A DNA stretch of 64,000 bases from Tropicibacter sp. R16_0 (lineage in GTDB: Bacteria > Pseudomonadota > Alphaproteobacteria > Rhodobacterales > Rhodobacteraceae), in contig NZ_JAGHRE010000009.1 of NCBI RefSeq assembly GCF_017743935.1, forward strand, positions 1 through 64,000. The letters are read 5' to 3'. The notes under the pieces are model-generated. The model was not told the origin of the DNA. It searched no databases and was given only the letters and a program-made list of their open reading frames with translations. Position numbers and translations under genes: made by a program. The stretch's first letter is position 1. Each line of letters starts with the position of its first letter. This document shows, piece after piece, positions 27,641-36,706 of the stretch.

Positions 27641-29302
27641 TCAAACCTCGATCGTCTTGGGGCGGCGGCGTTCGAACCAGATGACAATCATCAGGCGCGT
27701 CACGAAGATGGCGGTAAAGACCGAGGTCAAGATCCCCAGCCCAAGCGTGATGGCAAAGCCGCGCACAGGACCAGAGCCCATGGCAAAGAGGATCACGGCC
27801 GTAATGAAGGTGGTGATGTTGGCGTCCAGAATGGCCGACAGCGCCTTTTCATAACCCAGCTCAATCGCGCGCGCCGGGCCTTTCGCCGTTTTCAACTCTT
27901 CGCGGATCCGCTCGAAAATCAGCACGTTGGCGTCCACCGCCATACCGACCGTCAGAACGATGCCCGCGATGCCCGGCAGGGTCAGAGTGGCGCCGATGGT
28001 AGACAACAGTCCAAAGATCAGGCCGACGTTGATGATGAGCGCGATATTGGCAAAGATCCCGAACAGACCATAGCTGAGCGCCATGAAGACCAGGACGGCC
28101 ACAAAGGCCACGATGGTAGCAACCTTACCGGCGTCGATGCTGTCCTGCCCCAATTCGGGGCCGATGGTGCGCTCTTCCAAGAACTCCAACCCTGCGGGTA
28201 GAGCACCGGCGCGCAGCAACACGGCCAGGTTGGTGCTTTCCTCGACGGTGAAGTTGCCGGTGATGATGCCCGAACCGCCAGGGATATGGCTTTGGATCAC
28301 AGGGGCGCTGATCACCTCGTTGTCCAGAACGATGGCAAAGGGGGATCCGATATTGTCGCGGGTATAATCCCCGAACTTGCGCGCGCCTGAGGTGTTGAAC
28401 CGGAAGCTGACCGCCGGGCGGCCATTCTGGTCAAAGCTTGGCTGCGCATCGACCAGCTCTTCGCCGGTGACGACCGGGGCCGCTTCGATGACATAGTAAA
28501 CGCCAGTTTCGTCTATCGACGGGATGAGTTCGTTTCCAACACCAGCAACGGCATTGGCATCCGTGCCGCGGGACACGACCGGGTTGAACGTCAGCTGGGC
28601 AGTGGTGCCAATGATAGCTTTCAATTCAGACGCACTGCCAATGCCCGGCACTTGGATCAGGATGCGATCCGCGCCCTGGCGCTGGATGGTGGGTTCGCGT
28701 GTGCCGACCTCGTCGATCCGGCGGCGGATGATCTCCAACGCCTGACGCACGGTGCGGTCATCGCTTGCCAGTTTCTCGGCATCCGACAGACGCACAGTCA
28801 GGATATCGCCCTGCCCGCTCACCTCGATGTCGGTGGAACCGGCCCCCGTCAGCGTTTGGATCGGACGGGCCAACCCGCGCACAACTTCAACGGCGCGCGA
28901 CATGCCTTCGGGTTGCGAGATACGAACGCGAATCTCATCCGCGGGGGATTGCTGCAACCGAATGGTGCCGACGGTGGCGCGTTCGGGACGCAGTGCATCG
29001 CGGATTTCCGGCCACATGGCCTCCATCCGGCTGGCATAGACATCCTCGACCTTGACCTCGGCCAGCAAGTGCGCACCACCGCGCAGATCCAAGCCAAGGT
29101 TCACCAGCGAGGACGGCATCCAGCTGGGCCAATTTTCAGCCAGAACCAGGCGTTCAGGCGTCTCGCCCTTCAGCTCGATCTCGGCAATCGCGTCGTTGCT
29201 TTGCTCGACGCGTGTGTAGAACGCATTCGGCAGGGCCATGAGCAGGCCGGTCACACAGACCAGCCAGATCAGAACCCGCTTCCAGGTATCAATTTGCAGC
29301 AT
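27641..29302 (-). CDS. secD: Protein translocase subunit SecD
   Basis: 553 residues. An N-terminal helix, then LGLDLRGGAHLLAEV (first D-x-RGG motif), a large periplasmic P1 domain including EIIRRRIDEVGTREPTIQRQ, and a C-terminal block of five helices with LTLPGIAGIVLTVGMAVDANV and FERIREEL. It works with SecF in protein secretion. Located 33 bases after yajC and directly before secF, the canonical yajC-secD-secF order. Confidence 0.97.
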   Translation of the reverse strand: MLQIDTWKRVLIWLVCVTGLLMALPNAFYTRVEQSNDAIAEIELKGETPERLVLAENWPSWMPSSLVNLGLDLRGGAHLLAEVKVEDVYASRMEAMWPEIRDALRPERATVGTIRLQQSPADEIRVRISQPEGMSRAVEVVRGLARPIQTLTGAGSTDIEVSGQGDILTVRLSDAEKLASDDRTVRQALEIIRRRIDEVGTREPTIQRQGADRILIQVPGIGSASELKAIIGTTAQLTFNPVVSRGTDANAVAGVGNELIPSIDETGVYYVIEAAPVVTGEELVDAQPSFDQNGRPAVSFRFNTSGARKFGDYTRDNIGSPFAIVLDNEVISAPVIQSHIPGGSGIITGNFTVEESTNLAVLLRAGALPAGLEFLEERTIGPELGQDSIDAGKVATIVAFVAVLVFMALSYGLFGIFANIALIINVGLIFGLLSTIGATLTLPGIAGIVLTVGMAVDANVLIFERIREELKTAKGPARAIELGYEKALSAILDANITTFITAVILFAMGSGPVRGFAITLGLGILTSVFTAIFVTRLMIVIWFERRRPKTIEV

Positions 29303-29335
29303 TACCCTGCCTTTTGAATGTGTTAGAGGTCGCGG

Positions 29336-29620
29336 TTACTTTGCCGGTTCGGTCTTGTTCAGAACCTGAGCAATGGTGGCCTTGACCACCCGCACCTTGA
29401 CGTTCTCGGCCAGCTCAACCTCGATCTCGCCGTCGTCTTTGACCTTAACAACCTTGCCGATCAGGCCACCTTGGGTGATCACCTGATCGCCACGACGCAC
29501 CGCGTCGACCATCGCCTGATGTTCCTTGACCTTCTTCTGCTGCGGGCGGATCAGCAAGAAGTACATGATGGCAAAGATCAGGATGAGCGGCAGAAACTGA
29601 CCGAGTGCACCAGCGTCCAT
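29336..29620 (-). CDS. yajC: Preprotein translocase accessory protein YajC
   Basis: 94 residues from the ATG at 29620. A single N-terminal helix (LPLILIFAIMYFLLIRPQQKK), the YajC hallmark, is followed by a small beta domain (GDQVITQGGLIGKVVKVKDD). It associates with SecDF. First gene of a minus-strand operon running yajC-secD-secF-tauE-like-mth938-ccmABCDG. Confidence 0.96.
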   Translation of the reverse strand: MDAGALGQFLPLILIFAIMYFLLIRPQQKKVKEHQAMVDAVRRGDQVITQGGLIGKVVKVKDDGEIEVELAENVKVRVVKATIAQVLNKTEPAK

Positions 29621-29827
29621 GGGATATTCCTTTGTGTCAGGGGCAAGGGGCTGCTCCCCTCGCAAATTTGGCCGGAACCTATGCGTTGGCTGGGGGGTTT
29701 GCAAGAGAACCTGACGCCGCGCATCCCCTTGCGGTTGCCCGCATGCCGCTCTTTGTCGCGCACCGTTGCAGATAAGTCCTAGGCAGACCCGCTCGCGCCG
29801 ATATAGTCGGATCATGGGGAGAGCAGC

Positions 29828-31492
29828 ATGACAGCGTTTTTTGGCAAGGGTCGAATAGGCTTGTGGATGGGTGCGCTCATCTGCTGTTTGGTTGCTCTGG
29901 CTTCGATGACGACGCCCGCTTCTGCGCAATCCGAAGACCCTGCAATCTCGCTGCCGACCGACCAGGACGCACAAGACGACACCTTTCAGGCGCCGGTCAT
30001 CGTGGATGGGCACGAGTTGTTCGTGTTGCGCGGCTCCAGCGCCCTGCCCGCCATCGAACGGGTGACACACGTCCAGAACCGCATCATCGAAATCGCCGCC
30101 GGGTCAAAAAGCAAGACAGTCGAAATCACCTACGAAGAGACCGATCTGGGCATCAAGATCCTGGCCGACGGGACCGAGATCAGCCTTGTGACCGAGGCGG
30201 ACGCCGAACTGGATCAGATGGACGTTTCTGTGCTGGCCGCTCTGCAGGGCGATGCCATCCGCGACGCCATCTTGGCCTATCGCAGCGAACGCACCGACGA
30301 GGCCCGCGTTACCGGCGCAATCGAAGCAGGTCTTTGGACCATAGGTTTTGCGCTCTTCTCGGTTCTGATCTTCTGGCTGCGTCGGCGGTTCAAACTGGGC
30401 ATCAACGCCATCGTGCGCCGCAACTTTGCCGAGGTCGAAACCGCCACCAACGCGCAAGTCCAGGCTGACGCCATTGCCGCGCTGATCCGGTTCGGGGTGA
30501 ACTTTGTCCTGTTGGTAATCTTTTTCCTGGGCGCCTATTACTACCTGTCCTTCATCCTGCTGTCTTTTGCCGAAACCCGCTATGTCGCGCAGATCCTGCT
30601 GGTCTATGTCACAGAACCGGTTCTCAACATTGTCCTGGGTTTCGTCGCCTATTTGCCCAACCTGATTACCTTGCTGATCATCGGTCTGCTGACCCAGTAT
30701 GTGATCAAGGGGATGCGGGTGTTCTTTGATGCGGTCGAGGCGGGGACATTTGTTCTTGGGGATTTCGAAAAGCACTGGATCAACCCCACCTTCAACATCG
30801 CCCGCACGATCATCATCCTGATCGCGCTGGTCTTTGCCTTTCCCTATATCCCCGGCTCGGATTCGGCGGCATTCCAGGGGCTGACCATCCTGATCGGGGC
30901 GATGCTATCGCTGGGGTCGAACTCGGTCGTGGGCAATGTGCTGGCCGGTCTCTTCGTGATCTACCGCCGCTCGACGTCTATGGGCGACCGTATCCAGGTG
31001 GGCGAACACATCGGTGACGTCGTACAGATCAAGCTGATGGAAACGCACATCAAATCGATCAAGAACGAGCTCATCTCGATCCCCAACGCGCAGTTGATGA
31101 ACTCCGAGGTGATCAACTACTCCAAAAAGATCGACGGCTCGGGGCTGTTGCTGCACACCACTGTGGGCATCGGGTATGAGGAACCGCCCGAAAAGGTCGA
31201 GGCGATGCTGATCGAGGCCGCGCACCGCACCAAGGACCTCAAGGCACGCCCTGCCCCCTTTGTCCTGTGGACCGCGCTCGCCGATTACGCGATCAACTAT
31301 CAGATCAACGCCTACACCACCCGAGGCGCCTCGATCCCCCGCATCAAATCCGACCTGCACCGCAACATCATGGCCGTGTTCACCGAAAACGACGTGCAAA
31401 TCATGACGCCGTCCTACATCGCAGACCCGCCCGAGGCCAAAATCCCCCCCAAAGCCTGGGACGGTCAATTGGCCCATATGGACGACACCTAA
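29828..31492 (+). CDS. MscS-family mechanosensitive channel with long N-terminal periplasmic domain
   Basis: 554 residues. The signal peptide ends near ASAQSED, a ~150-residue periplasmic region follows, then about five helices. The MscS pore and beta domain are at residues ~350-420: the Gly/Ala-rich pore helix is ILIGAMLSLGSNSVVGNVLAGLFV and the following strand is RIQVGEHIGDVVQI. MscS channels open under membrane tension to release solutes at hypo-osmotic shock. The larger architecture resembles the YbdG/YnaI class more than plain MscS. Divergent from yajC. Confidence 0.9.
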   Translation: MTAFFGKGRIGLWMGALICCLVALASMTTPASAQSEDPAISLPTDQDAQDDTFQAPVIVDGHELFVLRGSSALPAIERVTHVQNRIIEIAAGSKSKTVEITYEETDLGIKILADGTEISLVTEADAELDQMDVSVLAALQGDAIRDAILAYRSERTDEARVTGAIEAGLWTIGFALFSVLIFWLRRRFKLGINAIVRRNFAEVETATNAQVQADAIAALIRFGVNFVLLVIFFLGAYYYLSFILLSFAETRYVAQILLVYVTEPVLNIVLGFVAYLPNLITLLIIGLLTQYVIKGMRVFFDAVEAGTFVLGDFEKHWINPTFNIARTIIILIALVFAFPYIPGSDSAAFQGLTILIGAMLSLGSNSVVGNVLAGLFVIYRRSTSMGDRIQVGEHIGDVVQIKLMETHIKSIKNELISIPNAQLMNSEVINYSKKIDGSGLLLHTTVGIGYEEPPEKVEAMLIEAAHRTKDLKARPAPFVLWTALADYAINYQINAYTTRGASIPRIKSDLHRNIMAVFTENDVQIMTPSYIADPPEAKIPPKAWDGQLAHMDDT

Positions 31493-31814
31493 CCCCCGGC
31501 CCTTACGTTCTTCGGCATCAAGGTGCGCTCAGTTCTTCTCTTGAGAGTTATGTGTCTGAGCTTTGTTAGGAAAACAGTAGAACTTCACAGGCCAACCTGC
31601 TTCAACCTCAACGATCCGTAGATCTGTGAAGAAACAAACACCTAAGGGCAGCCCCCGACCGCGGGTGGGGGTGAAGCCCCCGCCCATGGGGGCGGTCGGG
31701 GGCTGCCCGGCCTTCGTCCGGGCGGGACTCGGGCGACGAGTTCGTGACCTCTACCCTTCCCCCCGCACATCGGGCATAACGCCTCTAGTTGAATCACCCA
31801 AAGGGACAAGACCC
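31493..31814. other. Intergenic region upstream of serS containing a long nested palindrome
   Basis: This 322-base gap holds no convincing gene. It contains an 8-base dyad CTTCACAG (31583-31590) / CTGTGAAG (31624-31631) and the long palindrome at 31646-31708. A Pro-rich open frame covering the palindrome and running into serS is an artefact of the GC-rich repeat. The serS promoter must lie here or in the last 100 bases. Confidence 0.6.
31646..31708. repeat. Nested GC-rich palindrome, 17-base perfect outer arms
   Basis: Outer arms GGGCAGCCCCCGACCGC (31646-31662) and GCGGTCGGGGGCTGCCC (31692-31708) are perfectly complementary. The loop contains a second dyad, GGGTGGGGG / CCCCCGCCC, with one wobble pair. 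No T tract follows, and it lies 106 bases before the serS start. It looks like an intergenic palindromic repeat unit; a genome-wide copy count would decide. Confidence 0.75.
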
Positions 31815-33107
31815 ATGCACGACATCCGCGCTATTCGCGAAAATCCTGCCGCTTTTGATGCCGCTCTGGCGCGTCGTGGGGATGATGCGATGTCGTCGTC
31901 GCTGTTGGAGTTGGATGAGGCGCGCCGGGCCAAGATCCTGGCGGCCGAGACCGCGCAGGCCGAGCAGAACAAGGCCGCCAAGGCCATCGGTGCCGCCAAG
32001 GCCAAGGGCGATGAGGCCGAGTTTGAGCGGCTGCGCGCGGAAGTGTCTGCCAAAAAGGCCGAAGTGGCAGCGATGCAGACCGAGGCCAAGGAGCTCGATG
32101 CCAAACTGACCGATCAACTGGCCCGCATCGCCAACCTGCCCGCAGACGACGTGCCGCAGGGCGAAGATGAAGACGACAATGTCGAGGTGAACCGCTGGGG
32201 CACCCCGCGTGAGTTCTCTTTTGCGCCGAAAGAGCATTTCGAAATCCCCGCCGTGGCTGCGGCGATGGACTTTGAAACCGCCGTAAAAACATCCGGCAGC
32301 CGGTTCGTGAACCTCACCAAGGGCGTCGCCCGCATTCACCGTGCCTTGGCGCAGTTCATGCTGGACACCCATGTGGACAAGAACGGGCTGACCGAGACGC
32401 AAACCCCGGTTCTGGTGCGCGACGAGGCGATGTATGGCACGGATAAACTGCCCAAGTTCGGCGATGACAGCTATCAGACCACCAATGGCTGGTGGTTGAT
32501 CCCCACGTCCGAGGTGACGCTGACCTATTCGGTTGCGGGCGACATTCTGGATGAGGCCGACCTGCCCCGCCGCATGACCGCGCACACCGCCTGCTTCCGC
32601 TCGGAAGCGGGAAGTGCCGGCAAGGACACGTCCGGCATGCTGCGTCAGCATCAGTTCGAAAAGGTCGAGATGGTGTCGGTGACCCACCCCGACAATTCCG
32701 ACGACGAGCAAAAGCGCATGCTGCGCTGCGCCGAGGATCTGCTGGAACAGCTGGGCATCCCTTATCGCACCGTTGTGCTTTGCACCGGCGATATGGGCTT
32801 TGGCGCGCGCCGGACCTACGACATCGAAGCCTGGTTGCCCGGTCAGGACACGTATCGCGAGATCTCGTCGGTTTCGACCACGGGTGACTTCCAGGCCCGC
32901 CGCATGAACGCGCGGTTCAAGCCCGCCGATGGCGGCAAGCCGCAGTTCGTACACACGCTGAACGGCTCGGGACTGGCCGTGGGGCGTTGCCTGATCGCGG
33001 TGCTGGAAAACGGGCAGAACGAAGACGGCACCGTGACCCTGCCAGAGGTTCTGGCGCCTTATATGGGCGGCAAAACCACATTGCAGTTGGACGGCACCCT
33101 GGGCTGA
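31815..33107 (+). CDS. serS: Seryl-tRNA synthetase
   Basis: 430 residues from the ATG at 31815 ([18 protein letters not shown]), after AAGGGACAAG. An N-terminal coiled-coil arm rich in Ala/Lys/Glu (residues ~30-100) binds the tRNA long variable arm. The class II catalytic core has [15 protein letters not shown], motif 2 [20 protein letters not shown] and motif 3 [16 protein letters not shown]. Standard length. It converges with the HhH protein gene; its terminator overlaps that gene's last codons. Confidence 0.97.
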   Translation: MHDIRAIRENPAAFDAALARRGDDAMSSSLLELDEARRAKILAAETAQAEQNKAAKAIGAAKAKGDEAEFERLRAEVSAKKAEVAAMQTEAKELDAKLTDQLARIANLPADDVPQGEDEDDNVEVNRWGTPREFSFAPKEHFEIPAVAAAMDFETAVKTSGSRFVNLTKGVARIHRALAQFMLDTHVDKNGLTETQTPVLVRDEAMYGTDKLPKFGDDSYQTTNGWWLIPTSEVTLTYSVAGDILDEADLPRRMTAHTACFRSEAGSAGKDTSGMLRQHQFEKVEMVSVTHPDNSDDEQKRMLRCAEDLLEQLGIPYRTVVLCTGDMGFGARRTYDIEAWLPGQDTYREISSVSTTGDFQARRMNARFKPADGGKPQFVHTLNGSGLAVGRCLIAVLENGQNEDGTVTLPEVLAPYMGGKTTLQLDGTLG

Positions 33108-33133
33108 TCACGCCCCAAAAGGACAAAGCAGCT

Positions 33134-33166
33134 AAGGCGAGGAAGGTTACTTCTTCGCCTTTTTCT
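33134..33166 (+). terminator. serS terminator overlapping the 3' end of the convergent gene
   Basis: A 12-base stem with one G-T wobble, AAGGCGAGGAAG (33134-33145) / CTTCTTCGCCTT (33150-33161), GTTA loop, then a T-rich run. The right arm is made of the last lysine codons and stop region of the minus-strand gene ending at 33147. Confidence 0.75.
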
Positions 33167-33770
33167 TGTCCTTCTTCTTGGACTTCTTGTCCTTTGGCTT
33201 GTCCTTGGATTTGTCTTTGTTCTTGGACTTGGCCTTTTTGTCCTTTTTGGCCCAGGCGTTCGATTTCGCCTTTTCCTTAGCCTTTTGGATCTTGGCCTCA
33301 AGCTCTTCGATCTTCTTGGCGGCTTTTTCCGCCTTGGCCTTGGTTTTGGCTTTCTTCTTGGCCTTCTCGGCTTCTTTGCGGGCTTTTTCTTCCTTGCGCG
33401 CCTTCTCAGCCTCTTTGCGTGCCTTTTCAGCGGCTTGCGCCTTGGCCTTTGCCGCTGCGGCCTTGGCATCGGTTGACGCAGCCGCCGGTTTGGTCGCCTT
33501 GGCGGGCGCTTTGCGCGCAGAGGTCGTGCGGGCCGCTGGCTTGCGGGGCGCGGGTGTGCGGGCCCGCTTTGGCGCGGGTGACGTCCCAGCGGTCGCAGCT
33601 GATTTGGCCGCAGCCAAAAGCGTCTTGGCCCGGGCGGCGCCGACACGCGGGACCTGCCTCAGCTGTTCCTCAGTCGCGCCAGCGATATCTTCAACCGTTT
33701 TGAAACCGGCCGCGGTCAACGCTTGTTCCAGTGCTTTACCAACACCTCGCAAAGAGGAAACAGATGTCAT
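33147..33770 (-). CDS. Helix-hairpin-helix protein with very long Lys/Ala-rich tail
   Basis: 207 residues. Residues 1-55 form a helix-hairpin-helix-type DNA-binding unit (SLRGVGKALEQALTAAGF and LRQVPRVGAARAKTLLAAAK). The remaining ~150 residues are low-complexity: an Ala/Pro/Lys/Arg stretch, then a Lys/Ala/Glu helix, then an almost pure Lys/Asp/Ser end. Composition resembles histone H1-like bacterial proteins. A nucleoid-binding role is inferred from HhH plus a basic disordered tail. No operon partner; convergent with serS. Confidence 0.8.
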   Translation of the reverse strand: MTSVSSLRGVGKALEQALTAAGFKTVEDIAGATEEQLRQVPRVGAARAKTLLAAAKSAATAGTSPAPKRARTPAPRKPAARTTSARKAPAKATKPAAASTDAKAAAAKAKAQAAEKARKEAEKARKEEKARKEAEKAKKKAKTKAKAEKAAKKIEELEAKIQKAKEKAKSNAWAKKDKKAKSKNKDKSKDKPKDKKSKKKDKKKAKK

Positions 33771-33860
33771 TGCAGGTCCTTTCTGTTGTTTTCGTCAATC
33801 CCTCGGAAAATGTATATACACGAGATATACAGATTGCAAATGCCGTGAAAACGGGGCCCG

Positions 33861-34853
33861 TTACTGCGCAAGTGCCCTTTCGTCCTGGTCTGCCGCTTTT
33901 TCCCTTGGGAAGGGAACGAGACGCTTGTTGTCCTCGTCCCAAAGCTTGAGATTGAGCGCGGCCACCGCCTCAGGGAACTTGATGCGGCGCGGTGCAAACT
34001 CGGGCGGCAAACTGTAGTGGCAGGCCCGAAGGCGGTACGAGGGGATGCGCGCGTTGAAGTGGTGGATGTCGTGCAAGGTGATGCAGGCCACGATCAGGTC
34101 GAAGAACCAGCCGAAATCCAGGGCAGAGGATCCTTGCAACGCTGCAATCTGCGGGTCGAGGTCCGGGCGTCGATCCCAGTAGGTGTCTTCGAAATTGTGC
34201 TGCAGGTAGACAAGAAAGACGCCGATCATGCCACCCAAAAAGGAGAACGCCAACCAAACCAGAACGCCAGTTGTTCCTGCCAAGGTGTAAAGGATCCAGA
34301 GATAGGCCAGGATCGAGAGATTGTGGAGCAAGACGCCCGTTACGCCAAAGCGCATGGTGTTTTTGGGCCAGCGGTACCGGACGAAATAGGTAAAGGCGGA
34401 TCCCAAGGGCACGAGGACGAAGGGGTTGCGGTATAGGCGATAAACGAGGCGCTGCCAGAACCCTGCCTCGTTCCATTCGCGCAGGGTCATGGTGTGGATC
34501 TCGCCGGTTTCGCGGTGATCCAGGTTGCCGATACCACCATGATGCAGATTGTGGTTCTGCTTCATCACCTCGAACGGAGCAAAGGTGAAGGGCGAGAGAC
34601 CATGACCGGCAAGCTCGTTCTGTTTGCGGGTTTCAAACAATGAATGGTGGCCGCAATCATGTTGCAGAACGTAAAGGCGCACGGCCGAAAAAGCGTGCAC
34701 GATGCCAGCGGGCAGCATCACATACCATAGGTTCACATGCGCAATGGCAAGATAAAGCGACAAGAAATAGATCGCGAAGGTGCCGAAATAGCTGAGCCCC
34801 GCCAAGCGGTTGTCTTTCTTGCAATAGGCTCGCGTATGTTCCCGTAGATCCAT
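33861..34853 (-). CDS. Membrane fatty acid desaturase
   Basis: 330 residues with four to five hydrophobic helices and the three histidine boxes of di-iron desaturases: HDCGHHSL (near residue 65), HNLHHGG (near 100) and HDIHHFN (near 255). The ordered boxes indicate an integral membrane acyl-lipid desaturase or hydroxylase acting on fatty acyl chains with O2 and an electron carrier. The regiospecificity cannot be read. It is a single gene on the minus strand, with its promoter in the 34854-35190 gap. The 3' end is 90 bases from the HhH gene start. Confidence 0.88.
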   Translation of the reverse strand: MDLREHTRAYCKKDNRLAGLSYFGTFAIYFLSLYLAIAHVNLWYVMLPAGIVHAFSAVRLYVLQHDCGHHSLFETRKQNELAGHGLSPFTFAPFEVMKQNHNLHHGGIGNLDHRETGEIHTMTLREWNEAGFWQRLVYRLYRNPFVLVPLGSAFTYFVRYRWPKNTMRFGVTGVLLHNLSILAYLWILYTLAGTTGVLVWLAFSFLGGMIGVFLVYLQHNFEDTYWDRRPDLDPQIAALQGSSALDFGWFFDLIVACITLHDIHHFNARIPSYRLRACHYSLPPEFAPRRIKFPEAVAALNLKLWDEDNKRLVPFPREKAADQDERALAQ

Positions 34854-35190
34854 GCCCTTCCTCTCCTTGGATGGCCCGGTTCAATTCAACTTGATAAGTC
34901 TACAACATGCCCCAACCCGCATGATTGGGTAAAAACTTGTGCGTTAACAACATGCTTAGCGGGATTTTTTTCGCGCGTCACCCGTGTTGATGGCATCTTG
35001 GGTGAAATCTTGCTGACCAATGCACGCAATCCGGGGGCACTCCCGCCCGTCGTCGACGCCCCTAGCGGGACGTCTCCTCCCGTTGGGCCAGGCTCAGGCG
35101 GGCAAGCCCGCCTGAGCCTGGCCCGCCCCTCTACGTGCCGTCCGCAGGACGCAAGGCCGATAGGCCGCGCAGATGACGCGGTGCCACGGT
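34854..35190. other. Intergenic region between der and the desaturase gene
   Basis: This 337-base region contains the 3' flank of der (minus strand), the long palindrome at 35085-35124, and an AT-richer stretch at about 34890-34975 that probably holds the desaturase promoter. An open frame crossing the region on the minus strand overlaps der out of frame and has no recognisable product. Confidence 0.6.
35085..35124. repeat. Perfect 19-base palindrome with 2-base centre
   Basis: GGGCCAGGCTCAGGCGGGC (35085-35103), AA, GCCCGCCTGAGCCTGGCCC (35106-35124). The arms match at every base. It lies 67 bases past the der stop on the minus strand with no T run on either side, so it is not a standard intrinsic terminator. 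It could act as a cruciform, an mRNA 3' stabiliser, a protein site or a repeat-family member. Confidence 0.8.
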
Positions 35191-36654
35191 TCAGGAACCG
35201 GGACGTCCCTTGAGGTGTTTGCTCAGCTTGCTGGGCTGTTTCTTGCGCTTGCCCTTGTAGGGGTTCTTGTCCCCCTGCCCGCGCAGCACCAGGCGAATCG
35301 GAGTACCCGGCATGTCGAAATCTTCGCGCAGGCCGTTTACCAGATAACGCGAATAGCTGTCTGGCGTCTTGTCGGGATGCGAGCACATCACCACGAAATG
35401 CGGTGGACGCGTCTTGGCCTGTGTCATGTAGCGCAGTTTGATCCGCTTGCCTTGCGGGGCTGGCGGCGGGTGTTGCTCGAGCATGCCCACCAACCAGCGG
35501 TTCAACGCTGCCGTCGGCACCCGGCGGTTCCAGACATCATGAGCGCGCAGGATCGCATCATGCAGACGTTCCAGACCGCGTCCTGTTTTGGCCGAGACCG
35601 TGATCAGCGGCGCCCCACGCAGCTGCGGCAGTAGCCGGTTGAACGCCTCTTTCAGATCGCGCAGCTTTTCCTGCTTGTTCTCTTCGATGTCCCATTTGTT
35701 GACAGCGACGACAACTGCACGCCCCTCGCGTTCCGCAAGATCCGCGATCCGCAGATCCTGCTGTTCAAATGGAATCTCCGCATCCAGCAGAACCACGACA
35801 ACTTCGGCAAATTTCACCGCGCGCAAGCCATCAGATACGGACAGCTTTTCCAGCTTTTCCTGGACCTTGGCCTTTTTGCGCATTCCGGCCGTGTCAAAGA
35901 TCCGCATCGGCGTGCCGGACCATTCGGTGCGCAGCGAGATGGCATCGCGGGTGATCCCGGCCTCGGGGCCCGTCAACAGGCGGTCCTCACCCAGGATCTT
36001 GTTGATCAGGGTCGACTTGCCCGCGTTGGGACGACCCACAACTGCCACCTGCAACGGCTTTTCCGCGGTGATGGCGGGCGCCTCGAGATCGGTGTCCTCG
36101 TCATCTTCGGACAATTCGATGTCGGTGACAGGTGCGTGCTCTTCGGCCTGTTTGGCCATCTTGTCCGCCAGCGGCATCAGATGGGAGTAGAGGTCGTTCA
36201 TCCCCTCGCCGTGTTCAGCCGACAGTCGGATAGGCTCACCCAACCCCAGGGAAAACGCCTCGAGCACGCCCGCATCGGCGGCGGCGCCTTCTCCCTTGTT
36301 GGCGGCCAGGATCACGTGATCGGCGCGTTTGCGCAGGATGTCGGCAAAGATCTCATCGGTCGGCGTCACGCCAACCCGGGCGTCGATCATAAACAGACAC
36401 ACATCAGCCATTTCCACCGCGCGTTCGGTCAGGCGCCGCATGCGGCCCTGAAGGCTGTCGTCGGTTGCATCCTCCAGACCGGCCGTGTCGATCACGGAAA
36501 AGCGCAGATCGCCCAGGCGGGCTTCGCCTTCGCGCAGGTCACGCGTCACCCCCGGCTGGTCATCGACCAAGGCCAGGCGTTTGCCCACAAGGCGGTTGAA
36601 CAGAGTGGATTTGCCCACATTGGGGCGCCCCACGATGGCGAGGGTCAGCGACAT
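35191..36654 (-). CDS. der: Ribosome-assembly GTPase Der (EngA)
   Basis: 487 residues with two tandem GTPase domains. G1 motifs are GRPNVGKST (near residue 8) and GRPNAGKST (near residue 207). G3 motifs are DTAGLED and DTAGMRK, and G4 motifs AANKGE (a variant of NKxD) and VNKWD. The C-terminal KH-like domain is followed by a Lys/Arg-rich tail ([20 protein letters not shown]). Der is needed for 50S subunit maturation. Last in a minus-strand group with bamB and a YfgM-like gene, the same neighbours as in gammaproteobacteria. Confidence 0.97.
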   Translation of the reverse strand: MSLTLAIVGRPNVGKSTLFNRLVGKRLALVDDQPGVTRDLREGEARLGDLRFSVIDTAGLEDATDDSLQGRMRRLTERAVEMADVCLFMIDARVGVTPTDEIFADILRKRADHVILAANKGEGAAADAGVLEAFSLGLGEPIRLSAEHGEGMNDLYSHLMPLADKMAKQAEEHAPVTDIELSEDDEDTDLEAPAITAEKPLQVAVVGRPNAGKSTLINKILGEDRLLTGPEAGITRDAISLRTEWSGTPMRIFDTAGMRKKAKVQEKLEKLSVSDGLRAVKFAEVVVVLLDAEIPFEQQDLRIADLAEREGRAVVVAVNKWDIEENKQEKLRDLKEAFNRLLPQLRGAPLITVSAKTGRGLERLHDAILRAHDVWNRRVPTAALNRWLVGMLEQHPPPAPQGKRIKLRYMTQAKTRPPHFVVMCSHPDKTPDSYSRYLVNGLREDFDMPGTPIRLVLRGQGDKNPYKGKRKKQPSKLSKHLKGRPGS

Positions 36655-36706
36655 GGTTCCAAACTTTGCAAAGGACTCAAGATGCGCCCTTTAGCGCATC
36701 TGGTCG

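Noticed and set aside
31493-31814. Possible T-box or serine-responsive leader before serS
   Set aside because: No T-box core, specifier or antiterminator sequence is visible, and the structure present is a simple nested palindrome.
34886-35190. Minus-strand open frame between der and the desaturase
   Set aside because: It runs over the palindrome and overlaps the der coding end in another frame, with no recognisable product.
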